The position numbers and the translations under genes are program-made. DNA of 64,000 bases from contig CM075862.1 in assembly GCA_037975125.1 (NCBI GenBank), forward strand, positions 76,241,960 to 76,305,959, written 5' to 3'. This DNA comes from Latrodectus hesperus. Its lineage: Eukaryota > Arthropoda > Arachnida > Araneae > Theridiidae. Shown here one piece after another: positions 13,591 to 24,742 of this stretch (position 1 is its first letter; each line of letters opens with the position of its first letter). The notes below the pieces were generated by a model that was given only the letters and a program-made list of their open reading frames with translations, was not told the DNA's origin and did no database searches.

Positions 13591-15548
13591 ATTTCTCAGA
13601 ATCGTAGCTCTTGTAATTTTTTTTACATTCAAAAACTTTAAATGGTTAATTCTTTACTCATAATATGTTATAAATTTCTCAGAATCATAGCTCTTGTAAT
13701 TTTTATTTTTACATTCAAAACTTTAAATGGTTAATTCTTTACTCATAATATGTTATAAATTTCTCAGAATCATAGCTCTTGTAATTTTTATTTTTACATT
13801 CAAAAACTTTAAATGGTTAATTCTTTACTCATAATATGTTATAAATTTCTCAGAATCATAGCTCTTGTAATTTTTATTTTTACATTCAAAAACTTTAAAT
13901 GGTTAATTCTTTACTCATAATATGTTATAAATTTCTCAGAATCATAGCTCTTGTAATTTTTATTTTTACATTCAAAAACTTTAAATGGTTAATTCTTTAC
14001 TCATAATATGTTATAAATTTCTCAGAATCATAGCTCTTGTAATTTTTATTTTTACATTCAAGAACTTTAAATGGTTAATTCTTTACTCATAATATGTTAT
14101 AAATTTCTTAGAATCATAGCTCTTGTAATTTTTATTTTTACATTCAAAAACTTTAAACGGTTAATTCTTTACTCATAATATGTTATAAATTTCTCAGAAT
14201 CATAGCTCTTGTAATTTTTATTTTTACATTCAAAAACTTTAAATGGTTAATTCTTTACTCATAATATGTTATAAATTTCTCAGAATCATAGCTGTTGTAA
14301 TTTTTATTTTTACATTCAAAAACTTTAAATGGTTAATTCTTTACTCATAATATGTTATAAATTTCTCAGAATCATAGCTCTTGTAATTTTTATTTTTACA
14401 TTCAAAAACTTTAAATGGTTAATTCTTTACTCATAATATGTTATAAATTTCTCAGAATCATAGCTCTTGTAATTTTTATTTTTACATTCAAAACTTTAAA
14501 TGGTTAATTCTTTACTCATAATATGTTATAAATTTCTCAGAATCATAGCTGTTGTAATTTTTATTTTTACATTCAAAAACTTTAAATGGTTAATTCTTTA
14601 CTCATAATATGTTATAAATTTCTCAGAATCATAGCTCTTGTAATTTTTATTTTTACATTCAAAAACTTTAAATGGTTAATTCTTTACTCATAATATGTTA
14701 TAAATTTCTCAGAATCATAGCTCTTGTAATTTTTATTTTTACATTCAAAACTTTAAATGGTTAAATCTTTACTCATAATATGTTATAAATTTCTCAGAAT
14801 CATAGCTCTTGTAATTTTTATTTTTACATTCAAGAACTTTAAATGGTTAATTCTTTACTCATAATATGTTATAAATTTCTCAGAATCATAGCTCTTGTAA
14901 TTTTTATTTTTACATTCAAAAACTTTAAATGGTTAATTCTTTACTCATAATATGTTATAAATTTCTCAGAATCATAGCTCTTGTAATTTTTAGTTTTACA
15001 TTCAAAACTTTAAATGGTTAATTCTTTACTCCTAATACGTTATAAATTTCTCAGAATCGTAGCTCTTGTAATTTCTTTTTACATTCAAAAACTTTAAATG
15101 ATTAATTCTTTACTCATAATATGTTATAAATTTCTCAGAATCATAGCTCTTGTAATTTTTTTTACATTCAAAAACTTTAAATGATTAATTCTTTACTCAT
15201 AATATGTTATAAATTTCTCAGAATCATAGCTCTTGTAATTTTTTTTTACATTCAAAAACTTTAAATGGTTAATTCTTTACTCATAATATGTTATAAATTT
15301 CTCAGAATCGTAGCTCTTGTAATTTCTTTTTACATTCAAAAACTTTAAATGATTAATTCTTTACTCATAATATGTTATAAATTTCTCAAAATCGTAGCTC
15401 TATTAATTTTTTTTGCATTCAAAAACTTTAAATGATCAATTCTTTACTCATAATATGTTATAAATTTCTCAGAATCGTAGCTCTTGTAAATTTTATTTTT
15501 ACATACAAAACTTTAAATAATTAATTATTTATTCATAATATGTTATGT
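13591..15548. repeat. 86-bp tandem satellite array, ~23 copies
   Basis: Head-to-tail units of 85-86 bp containing TTTCTCAGAATCATAGCTC, TTTTACATTCAAAAACTTT, AAATGGTTAATTC and TTTACTCATAATATG. Successive AGAATCATAG starts fall at 13681, 13766, 13852, 13938 and 14024. Central units are nearly identical. The first unit and the last ones carry CGTAG instead of CATAG and a different T-run, the usual pattern of edge decay in arrays homogenised by unequal exchange. The units contain no gene and no CRISPR-like variable spacers. Confidence 0.98.
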
Positions 15549-15564
15549 TTATTACATTGACCAA

Positions 15565-15943
15565 GGCCGTGATAGCCTAGTTGTTAGGGTGCCTAATTCC
15601 GTCAGGAAGGACTGGGTTTGATTCCCAAATCCGCCAAAGACTACCGCGTACATGCAATATACGTGCTCGTTAAATCTGTGGAATTGAAAGGCCTGTGGTT
15701 GGTCGCTTAGGAGTACCATAGGTTTGGAGAAAATTTCCTTTCCCTCTAAATCAATGTCAAAACTGAGGGAGTGGATCCTCTGGTGAAGCCATCTATCGGA
15801 GGAGTTTTGAACAAAATTGTACTTTCACTTTCGTTGTGCTCTGGTTATACCAAAGACGCACTTTACTGATTTAAATTCGCATAGCCAACGATACAGCGAG
15901 CCTGGCTTGTTCAAATTTCATCAGTAAAAATAACAACAACAAC
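15565..15943 (+). mobile_element. SINE A, full-length copy
   Basis: The tRNA-derived head has GGCCGTGATAGCCTAGTTG as an A-box region and GGGTTTGATTCCC as a B-box region. The body contains the GTACATGCAATATACGTGC and GGGAGTGGATCCTCTGG blocks shared with the copies at 24983, 40385 and 19078, and the tail is AACAACAAC. It is flanked by a perfect 14-bp target duplication, ATTACATTGACCAA (15551-15564 and 15944-15957). The insertion lies within a few bases of the end of the satellite array. Confidence 0.95.
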
Positions 15944-15957
15944 ATTACATTGACCAA

Positions 15958-18156
15958 AGATTGAAAATATGAACATTTATTAAATGAACTAAATAATTTG
16001 TTTTTACAAACAATTGAAAATAATGATTAATATTTTTGAAATAATGAATTAAATAAATTTATATGTGAAAAATTTATTAATTTAATGCATTTAATAAAAA
16101 TAATATTCCTGCATGGGCTCAAATAATTTCAATCTAAAAGAGTCTAGAAATGAAATGCGTGTAGTCTAATTTATCGCTTTATTTATATAATATTTGCTTT
16201 TTAATAATTTTTGTTTAAGTCGTAGCTCTTAAATCTATTCCAGAACTTTTTTACTGCTTTTACTCGTATTTATATCTCTCTATTTAGGTCTAGCTTCCGA
16301 AAATATTATTGGCGACTTTATGGTTCCTAATATAGCCTTAAAATGCACTTGCACATAATGCCTTTATTATTGCCGTATAATTAGACGGATACTTTCCCTA
16401 ATCATTTGCTGTGAAAACTCTTGAATAGAATAAGTGAAGATTACTTTATTGTAAACATTTCATGAACATAAGCGTCAATAATACAATTACTTTCCGATTC
16501 CCCCCATGTAATTCGAATTACTTAGCCCCATTCAGTGAAAACGAAATTTCTCCTTAAAGATGTCTAATAGGTAATGGAAAAAGTTTATGTTATATTTCTT
16601 TGTTATTCTGTACATTGCACTACAATTTTTACACAAAAAGTTTGTTTTGCATAAAATGATAGATATTTACACTTATCTTAATTTTCGGAATTGAAAACAT
16701 TATTCTTTTCACTAATTAATACAATGGACGGAAAAAATGGCTTAGAATCATTACTTAGAGATTTTATGAAAGAAAGCAAAAGACAAAAACATAAAATGAT
16801 TAAATGTATTCGTCATAAAACGCACTTAAAATGTATGGAAATATTTCTGTAAATGTTGTATTGTTAAAATATATATATAATTCATTAGGATTAATATTGT
16901 TAAAATACAAAATGAAAATGCTGTAAATAATGTAAAGTCTTATAAATGTAACAAAATTATTCTGTATTTGATAATTTTTACAAGATTCTCTTTCTCCAGT
17001 TTTGTTAAGCTATTTTGGAGAACTTATTTATTTCATTTAAATAAAAGAGATTAAATTATAAAGCTTTAATTATATTGTGTTGTGACAACTTCCATGAACA
17101 TTGCAATATTTAAGGTTTTTGAAAGCTTTGTTATTAAAACTGATTTAAGTTAAATCATATAATTTGAATTAATTACTAAAATATATTTTACAAAATTCTA
17201 ATTTTTCTTTTTATTCATTCTAATTCTACATTTTATTTAATAATAATATTTATTTCTCATATTTTAACTTTTAAACAAGTCTAAAAATTACATTTAGTAC
17301 AAAGCAAACTCTTTAGTGGCTTAGATAATTACTTAATTACGAAATAATGTTTTTAATGATATGCAGAACAAAATTTCACGTGCTTTATCTTTAAAAGAAA
17401 GAAAATGAATATTCCTTCTACTTCTTTTTTTAAGAAGTAATTGCTACAAAAGTTATTATCATGACATGTATAATAAGTTGTGCATTGAATACATTTTAAC
17501 AGTTTTAAGCACTCTAAAAGACTTATAAATACAATTTTGCGATGCTTAGACAATTAGAGAGGATTGTTTAAAAATAATTTGGGAAACTTTTTGTGAAACG
17601 TTTTTTAAATATTAAGACTCTCCTTTCAGAGATAATTACAAAAATCCTTTTCTTGTAGAAATATAATTAGGAAAAACCTATTTTGCATCACTTTGTCTTA
17701 TTAAAGAAAAGTGTTGAATTATAAAGAGTGTAAAATGCAAGCTGTTTATCATGTTACTTGAAAAATGATTGGGAGAAAATGGTTAAAATACTTTTTAGAA
17801 AGAAACATTAAATTTACATAAAATGTGTGTATTACATTGAAAATAATGACAAATTGTATAATCATAACATTTTGATTTTATATTGAAATAGTTTACTTAA
17901 TGTTAAAGTTTAAATTTGCATGTGGAAAATATTTAAAGTAAAATTTTATCATTATATTTGAACATTAATAAAAATTAAATTTTCTTGAGGAATTTTTTTA
18001 TTGGAATGAAAAAGAAGGCATTAGCCTCATATTTTTTCAAAATAATTGTTATATTTTGTAAATTCAAGATTGTTTTCTTATTCTTCTAAAGTGAAGTTTT
18101 TTCATTTTGCTTTCAAAATTGCTGCTTCCAAAATTTTATTATTGAAAAAGTTAATT

Positions 18157-18159
<3 letters not shown>
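15958..18159. other. AT-rich DNA, no gene seen
   Basis: No domain-bearing frame, box-pair promoter or repeat family was recognised. Isolated short frames such as the one at 17353-17553 are low-complexity. Confidence 0.5.

Positions 18160-18242
<83 letters not shown>
18160..18242. repeat. (AT)n microsatellite
   Basis: Uninterrupted AT run of about 41 units. Translated frames across it give only an alternating Tyr-Ile stretch. Confidence 0.97.
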
Positions 18243-18243
<1 letters not shown>

Positions 18244-18875
18244 TATTAGTTAATAACATTTATCAGGAAAACTGAATTTTTGAAATAAGAGCTGTTAGTT
18301 CATCATTACTTCAGTAAGTGTGTTCTTATGTAAAGATATCAGTACTATTTAACTTCATGAATTTTGTTGATTTTAAGAATATTATCAACGGCAAAAATGA
18401 TTAGAGCTTATTAGATAGAGCATATGTGAACTTGGAATACGAGATTAAAATATTTGTGTCGAACAAAAATTTGAATTTGAAGTAAAAAAATCAGTTTGTT
18501 TTTCATACGCGTTTGCAGAAGTATATGAAAGAGTTTTATACAGAATCCTGTCATCATAAAAGTTTCCGATTTTTGTGAATCTACAATACAACGAAAGAAT
18601 ACAAAATTAAGAGAATACATATTTTTGACTCAAAATAGGATTTATATAGAAGCACTAACGGACGTATTTCTGCTTTCTGTTCATGCACATCTGCTCAGTG
18701 TGAGTTTTCGTCAGATTTTTGAATTTGTTTCCTAGCAACCGATAAAAAGTTCAAAGTCTAAAGTAAGTTTTATTTTAAAAGCTTTACATGCGATGGACCA
18801 TATAATGCTTTAAAATTCTCTCCAATTCCATTTTCAAACATTGCTATCTATTTCACAATGTCAAAACACAAATGC

Positions 18876-18928
18876 AAATTTATGATACTATATGTAACAT
18901 TTCATGTTATATATAGTATCATAAATTT
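18876..18928. repeat. 25-bp near-perfect hairpin
   Basis: AAATTTATGATACTATATG at the left is mirrored by a complementary arm at 18904-18928, with 24 of 25 pairs matched and a 3-nt TTC loop. In RNA the single mismatch would be a G-U or A-C pair, depending on strand. The loop is too short for a normal microRNA precursor. A foldback or template-switch product is more likely. Confidence 0.75.
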
Positions 18929-19277
18929 CCAGTCGCTGTAAAACTCTGCAATAGATATTTCATTCTAGATTTAAGATTAGATATCAAGAGGAATGTACAT
19001 ACACGTAATATCAAACGCTTAATAGAAGATGTAAATCATGCATGAAAATAAATCTAAGTAAATTTTCTAATTAGATTGTTGTTGTTGTTACTTATGACAC
19101 TTGAACAAGCCAAGCTCATTATGCGTTGGCAATGCAAGCTTAAGTCAATAGGAAGCGTCTTTCGTTTTAATCAGAGCACCAGGAAGGTGAAAGTACGTCT
19201 TTGTTCTTTAGTTCCTCCGATAGATGGCACCACCAGAGGATCCACTCCCTCAATTTTGACATTGATCTGAAGGGGAA

Positions 19278-19580
19278 CATTAATAAGATTTAGGGACCGA
19301 CCCGCCCGAGAGCACACGGTCAAAACAGTCAATTGCGAGTAGTAATCCCGCCAAGTACGAGCGGCACATGTGCGGCGAAGCCGCAGTGCGCAGCTACCCC
19401 TGCCAGAGCAACAATATCGCAGCACCAGGAGACGGAGAATCTGGTCTCAGGATGGATCCGAAAACTCTGGGTGGAAGCAAGCCGTCCGCCGACCAATACC
19501 AGTCAGGTATTGGACGCAGCCCGGCAACCACCACCCTGCAACCCACCAAGACCTCCCCCGACGGAAGAAGGCGGTTTGCC
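19278..19580 (-). other. GC-rich structured 3' segment of the LINE
   Basis: About 300 bases of strikingly GC-rich DNA at the 3' extremity of an otherwise AT-rich element. On the element's strand an AATAAA (complement at 19581-19586) occurs just before it, so the segment lies downstream of a potential poly(A) signal. It folds well: CCAATACC and GGTATTGG flank AGTCA (19493-19513), and TGCGGC and GCCGCA flank GAA (19371-19385). There is no poly(A) at the 19277/19278 junction. It could be the element's own structured 3' end, a transduced flanking sequence, or an inverted 5' piece. Short overlapping frames on both strands show no known domain. Confidence 0.6.
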
Positions 19581-19822
19581 TTTATTAATCATGAAAATAC
19601 AATACATAATTAAAAGGGGGACAACACAACTTTGTGTCCCAAAATAATAGGTACTTAAAAATTAACAAGTATCTTGCTTAAGTTAGTTAAAAATGTAACT
19701 AGTTATATTACAGTAATAACAGCCATTGAAAATTAGATTAACAAAATTATTTACAATACTGATGCGTTAATATTTACATGACACTAGTACTAATTTAAAT
19801 TAAGTTGCACTCAATATAGTAT

Positions 19823-20695
19823 TTAAGAATAATTCTCAGATAAATTATCCTGAAGTAATGTACTTATAATTTTTTCTATCGCCTTCCTAAAGTTTTGGTT
19901 ATTTATTAACTTAATCATTTCCATACTCTTGTAATTATTAGGAAACATACTATTTCTTATGTCCCGGAAATGTATACAGTCAAAGATTACGTGCTTGGCA
20001 TCTTGAATGTTGTCATCATATTTACAAACTGCTGATTTGCCATGGAATCTGTTTTGATAGGTGCCGAAAATACCATGTTCCGTGATAATCTGATTTAAGT
20101 AAAAATTTGAAATATTTCTTTTTATAGAGACATTCGGATATATTAAGTGTACATTTCTAGCTTTATTAGAATTGGACCATCTTATTTGCCAGTTGCTGAT
20201 TTCATGATGTTTAAGTATATTCTTGATTTGGAGTTTAGTATATTGTGACTGATGTTGGATATCTTTTAATTCTGTCGCCTGTTTGGCTAATGCATCCACT
20301 TCTTCGTTCCATTTTATACCTATGTGGGATTTCACCCAGTGTAAGTTAAAATGATGAGGATAGTCTCTAAAGGTTGATGATATCTTCCTGATGATTTTAT
20401 TTTCAGTTTTCCAATTACTAACTGCTTGGAGGACCGATCTGGCATCTAGATGAATATCACATTTGTTTATATTATGTTTAATACAGTAGTTCATGGTATA
20501 GAGCAGTGCCACCGCTTCGGCTTCAAAGACTGTAGCGTTGTCAGATAATCTAATTTGTTTCGTTTTGATTGTTTCTTCTTTGTATCTAATAATTGCCGCG
20601 CATCCTATTTTGTCATTTAATTTAGACCCATCAGTGAATGCGTAATGTTCTGACTGTATAATTTCGTTATCCCAAGTTATTTGAATTTTTCCCAT
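19823..20695 (-). pseudogene. RNase H and C-terminal domain of the same LINE
   Basis: A 290-residue frame continuing the RT polyprotein after the frameshift; the ATG at 20693-20695 is internal to the original protein. RNase H signatures in order: FTDGSKLND (Asp 1), ATVFEAEAVALL (Glu), CDIHLDARSVLQA (Asp 2), LHWVKSHIGIKWNEEVDALAK (His and final Asp, near residues 117-137). The catalytic D-E-D-D set is intact. A C-terminal stretch near residues 220-240, with Cys then DAKHVIFDC, matches the degenerate Cys/His motif that ends I/Jockey-type polyproteins. RNase H would remove template RNA during target-primed reverse transcription. It is not expressible as part of a full protein here because the element lacks its 5' half. 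Confidence 0.9.
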
Positions 20696-21762
20696 GGAGG
20701 GTCCCAGATTATTTCTTTAGTCCAGCTGTTGTCTGATGTATAAATTTTGTCGTCTATTTTAATTAATTCTTTTCTTTGCCATAAATCAAATTTTAATTTT
20801 TGAGATTTAGCTTTGAGGTCAATAGGAATACATCCTGTCAATAAATTTATTGCATCTGTTGATACAGTTCTATAACATTTACTTAGCTTTAAAAGAGGGA
20901 TCCTTTGGATTTGCATTAGCTTCGAATTTATTTTGACAATGTCGCTGTACCAACACGGGCTTCCGTACAATATAATTTTTTCAATAACTTTTAAGTAAAT
21001 TCCTTTTATGATGTTTGGCTTTAAGCCCCATGTTGCTCTTGTAATGCGGCTAATTTTATTGGTTAATCCATAAATCTTTTCTTTAATTTCATTTAGGTGT
21101 GGTATCCATAATAGTTTATTATCGAATGTTACTCCTAGGTGTTTAATATTGTCAGAGTATTTTATATTTTCGTATTTAATAGTTGGCCTTCTTGAAACAT
21201 CTTTCTTAATTACAAAAATAGTATATCTGGATTTTATGGTGCTCAACTTTAGATTAAATTTATTTGCCCAGTTTGAGATTATTTGTAGCGGTGATTCAGA
21301 TTGTTTTGTGAAGTGGTAATAGGATTTATTTGCCATTAATAATATAATATCGTCTGCGAAAGCTTGTATGCTAGTGCCTGATTCTAGATTTTCTTTTAAT
21401 AGTTCATTTACAACTATGTTCCATAACATAGGCCCCAAACTGGAACCTTGAGGGACTCCTTTATCGTAGAATTGTTTAATATTATTTTCATCAATATATG
21501 TTCTGTTGTTTAGAAATGAAGCTATTATCTTTAGAAGATTGTTATTTATCTTGTATTCTTGTAGTATATTGATTACTTGATGCCAATGTATAGAATTGAA
21601 AGCATTTTGTATGTCTAAGGATATCATGCAGGTGTATAATTTTGAGGCCTTATTAGTTTTTATAGTTTGAACAGTATTATGTAGTGCATCATCAGTCCCT
21701 TTTCCCTTAGAGAAACTGTATTGCTTGTCGCTTAATAACATCTCTTTATTCAAATAATTTAT
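20677..21762 (-). pseudogene. reverse transcriptase domain (truncated)
   Basis: About 358 residues of LINE reverse transcriptase without its N-terminus. Visible in order: QYSFSKGKGTDDAL (motif 3 region), ISLDIQNAFNSIHW (palm aspartate), GVPQGSSLGPMLWN (motif with PQG), FADDIILL (catalytic Asp-Asp box, here FADD), NLKLSTIKSRYTIF, and KHLGVTFDNKLLW (thumb-side motif). All catalytic aspartates expected in the surviving part are present. The first codon in frame is TTG, and the fragment has no real start because the element is 5'-truncated: endonuclease, ORF1 and the first RT motifs are missing. The frame ends at 20677 after DPPWEKFK, by a single-base slip in an A run near 20685-20690. The RNase H domain continues in the neighbouring frame with a 19-base overlap. 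Confidence 0.93.
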
Positions 21763-21989
21763 TCAAATAATAGGTGATCTGAAGGGGAAGGAAACTTTCT
21801 CTAGACCATTGCACCCATGTTAACTGCTCAACGACCGACCACAGGACTTTCTATTCCACGGATTTAACGAGCACGTATATCGCATGTTCTCGGTGGGTCT
21901 TTGGCGGCATTGAGAATCGAACCTCACCCTTCCGGACGGAAAGCCGATACCCTAACCACTAGGCTACCATGGTCCCCTCTAATTAGATT

Positions 21990-23567
21990 ACTATCATCGA
22001 GCATTGATAACATATGAATATTTCCAAAACATATTAGTCAAATTAGTGCATTTATCAGAAAATGAGAAAAATGTAAGAAATATGCACAAGACATTTCACA
22101 TTTCATTTGGTAACTCTATTATGCTTACATATCACGAATTTCAAAATAGCAATCTCTTTTAGATTTTACAACTATTAACTTATGGTTAAATTTGCAATTC
22201 TCTTTAAATTATTTTAATTTAAAAATAATTGTATTTGGCAAAGCAAAATAAAAAATCCTATTTTTTCCTATAAATCTTTTATGAGTTTTTATATTTTGAT
22301 TTATAATTTATACAATTTCGCGTGTACATGAGTTTATTTCTTTAAGTTATCGCCCATAGTTTGTTAGATGAAATTAATCTAATGGTTTGCAATTTTATTT
22401 ACATCCTAGATAAGTTTGAACCAAAATAAGAGAAATAAACAGCATGGTAAAAAAAGGAAAACTTATCACAAAAGTCCGAGAATACTTTCACCCTATAAAA
22501 TAAGGCGCATAAGTTATCTTTTTATCCAATCACAATTTCGATTTTTTTTATTCCAACTAGAATCACTTTCTTATTTATTCATGTTTATTTGATATTTAAA
22601 AAATATCCAAAATTTCTCTTATTCAACACTATTCAAAGGATTCAACTTAAAATATTTTTTTATATTCTTTTTATTGATTTCTAAGCAGAAGAAAGACAAA
22701 AGTTTCTACAATTTTATGGTGCAGTTAAAGTATGTACAAATAAATGTAGATAATCTTTCTCCATTGTAAGGAAAAACCACTTTAATAAGCAGGAACAGAT
22801 GAAAATTTTATTGCTTTCTGAGCTATGAATGTTTCATGAATATTTTTATCACTGAATTCATGCCTTTTTTAAAACGTAGTATTTTTTAGAATAGAAATTT
22901 ATATGGACGTCAAAATGGATTTTTAAAGATTTTGCCTTGCTTTTTCTTACATTAGGAGAATCTTTCTTATACCAAATACTGAGAAAGTACTGCAAATATT
23001 TTGTTTTTAGTTTTATGTAAAGAAACACTTTATTCAAGAATCGTTTCCAAAACATGGCGATAAAATTCTTATATAAAAAAATACAAATGTGACCGCTTTT
23101 AGAATGTGTGGTCATTTATGTTGGCAATAAAAGAAATATTTTCTCTCTCAGTAGGTTTCAAAATGTGTCTCGTTATGTTATGTTTGTTAAATTATATTTT
23201 CCGGTAATTGGAATAAAAATAGAATTGTATCCAATTTAAAAGTTATGTACAGCATAGTTAGATTTGTATTATATCTAGATTAACTACAGTTGTAACAAAT
23301 TGTACCATGAGTTAGTAACTTTATAATTAAATTATACATGATGCATTTTTTAAGGAATTTTTGTGATACATCCATGATTTATTTATTTTAATATAACACA
23401 GTAAAAAATAAATGTAAAGTTAAAGGTACAAATCAACTTTAAAATATGAATAGAAACCTATGTTGCTTTTATTAGATTTATATTGATAATAATAAATTTT
23501 TTCTATATTTATACAGCTAGTTATTAAAATTTGCAACTGTTTTAGAGAAAAATGTATTTTCGCACAC
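21990..23567. other. AT-rich DNA, no gene seen
   Basis: Nothing recognisable. The minus-strand frame at 22858-23115 is Lys/Phe/Tyr-rich without a domain. Confidence 0.5.
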
Positions 23568-23581
23568 TAAAAATAAACTTA

Positions 23582-23859
23582 AAAGTCCGGTGGCTTAGTG
23601 GCAGTGTTTCACGCTCCCATGACACAGGTCCGAGGTTCGATCCTCAGGCTGGGCAAGGTTGACTCAGCCTTTCATCCCTTCAGTGTGTCGATAAACTGAG
23701 AACCAAGCATGCTTGGGAACTAAACACTGGGAGTCTTACGTTAGGCTGACCACCTAACTGGGACATATGCTTCGCACCCCAAGGTCCTCGGTCATGAAAA
23801 CAGTTATGGGAACTGAAGGCCTTGGCCCACATGGGCTGTCGTGCCATGGAGTTTAGTTT
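23582..23859 (+). mobile_element. SINE D, single copy in window
   Basis: The tRNA-like head (GTCCGGTGGCTTAGTGGCAG as A-box region; GGTCCGAGGTTCGATCC as B-box region) is followed by an unrelated ~200-bp body. A perfect 14-bp target duplication, TAAAAATAAACTTA, lies at 23568-23581 and 23860-23873. There is no AAC or poly(A) tail beyond the TTTAGTTT end. The body contains internal palindromic text (CCAAGCATGCTTGGG). The duplication shows a retrotransposed SINE and not a tRNA gene. Confidence 0.88.
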
Positions 23860-24424
23860 TAAAAATAAACTTATTGCATCTCTTTTATTATAAAATAATT
23901 ATTTTTTATCCTTACATTTTTAATACTCATATTGAAAAAAATTTGAATTATTGGTTATAGTTGAATTTTGAATTTTAGTTTGTTAATGAAATTTTATTAT
24001 TAACGGATTTAGGATTAATAGTGTTATTTTTTTGCAATTACTCAGCAATAAAATTGAATGCTTAAAACTTTTGCATGAAAATTTTTTAAATTTCCTGCGA
24101 ATTGATACTGTATAAAAAATTAAAATAAAATCAAAGTTTTAATTACAAGATAAAATTTAAGAGATGACAATAAAAAATCCAACGAGGAAAAATTCAAATA
24201 TAAAATTGCAATTTCCCCACTTTTTGATATCATTTATTACTCAAATTGTAATGAAATACATATTATATAATGGTGACTTGGAGAACCAATGAAATTATAA
24301 AGATATGGTGACCACAAATGTGGGATTTAAGATTAGTAGTACAATTATGATGCCAGCTTAGTGTAATTATCCATACAATCCTTAGTCGTACTAATAATGG
24401 AAAGATCTCCAATTTATATAATGT

Positions 24425-24742
24425 ATTTTTTTAATATTCTTGTTGCACCAGCATGCTACCCTGTACCTAGCCTTGAGCTGGGCTCTGCCAATTAGATAGA
24501 AGCAACGGGGTGGAGTCTTCGTGATTTTGAATCAGGGACGAAACGGAAGACCTCACCAACACTTGGCCTGCCAATGACAATATTATCATTTCACTTGGAG
24601 GACATTGCGACCACACCCACTTTTAACGTACCCCTGCAGATATTAGTGAACACGATGTATCTTTGGTCACGTCAGGATTCGAACTCTTCACCTTCCAATA
24701 ATGAGAACGACGCCCTAACGAACCAGGCCACCGTGGCCCTTA
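24425..24742 (-). mobile_element. SINE E, single copy in window
   Basis: Reverse orientation. On the minus strand the head reads GGGCCACGGTGGCCTGGTTCG (A-box region), then AGAGTTCGAATCCTGAC (B-box region). The body is GC-richer than its surroundings and unlike SINEs A to D. T-rich sequence with a shared TATTTTTT flanks both ends, a possible but weak target duplication. Confidence 0.7.

Larger units (their letters stand above)
19278..21774 (-). mobile_element. 5'-truncated I/Jockey-type non-LTR retrotransposon
   Basis: The element is flanked by a perfect 15-bp target duplication of the host SINE, TGATCTGAAGGGGAA (19263-19277 and 21775-21789). Reading on the minus strand, the 5' end (21774) is truncated just before RT motif 3. 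The RT and RNase H frames follow, then an AT-rich 3' UTR, then a GC-rich 3' segment ending at 19278. The order RT then RNase H then Cys/His motif places it in the I/Jockey assemblage. At the 5' junction TTATTTGAATAAA is duplicated in tandem (about 21745-21771), which looks like filler made during second-strand synthesis. Since the body holds only one visible frameshift, the insertion seems fairly young. Confidence 0.93.
19078..21977 (-). mobile_element. SINE A copy split by a LINE insertion
   Basis: Reverse-oriented SINE A. The tail half (19078-19277) begins with the GTTGTTGTTGTTAC complement of the AAC tail and carries the TCCGATAGATGGCACCACC block. The head half (about 21790-21977) holds the tRNA-like promoter: GAGAATCGAACCTC is the complement of the B box and CTAACCACTAGGCTACCATGG the complement of the A-box region. 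A perfect 12-bp target duplication, TCTAATTAGATT, flanks the whole (19066-19077 and 21978-21989). The SINE therefore inserted first and was later interrupted by the element at 19278-21774. Confidence 0.93.

Noticed and set aside
13591..15548. CRISPR array
   Set aside because: The whole 86-bp unit repeats with no variable spacers, and the setting is eukaryotic. It is a satellite array.
19333..19647. GC-rich overlapping frames of 72-104 codons on the plus strand
   Set aside because: They lie in the LINE's GC-rich 3' segment. Openness is expected from the composition (few stop codons in GC-rich DNA), and no known domain is visible. Kept as a structural finding only.
21900..21977. tRNA gene suggested by A- and B-box-like sequence
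   Set aside because: This and all other box pairs (for example 7980-8060, 23582-23655, 29725-29800, 35742-35815, 40385-40460) are heads of SINEs with shared bodies, tails and target duplications. None is a free-standing cloverleaf gene.
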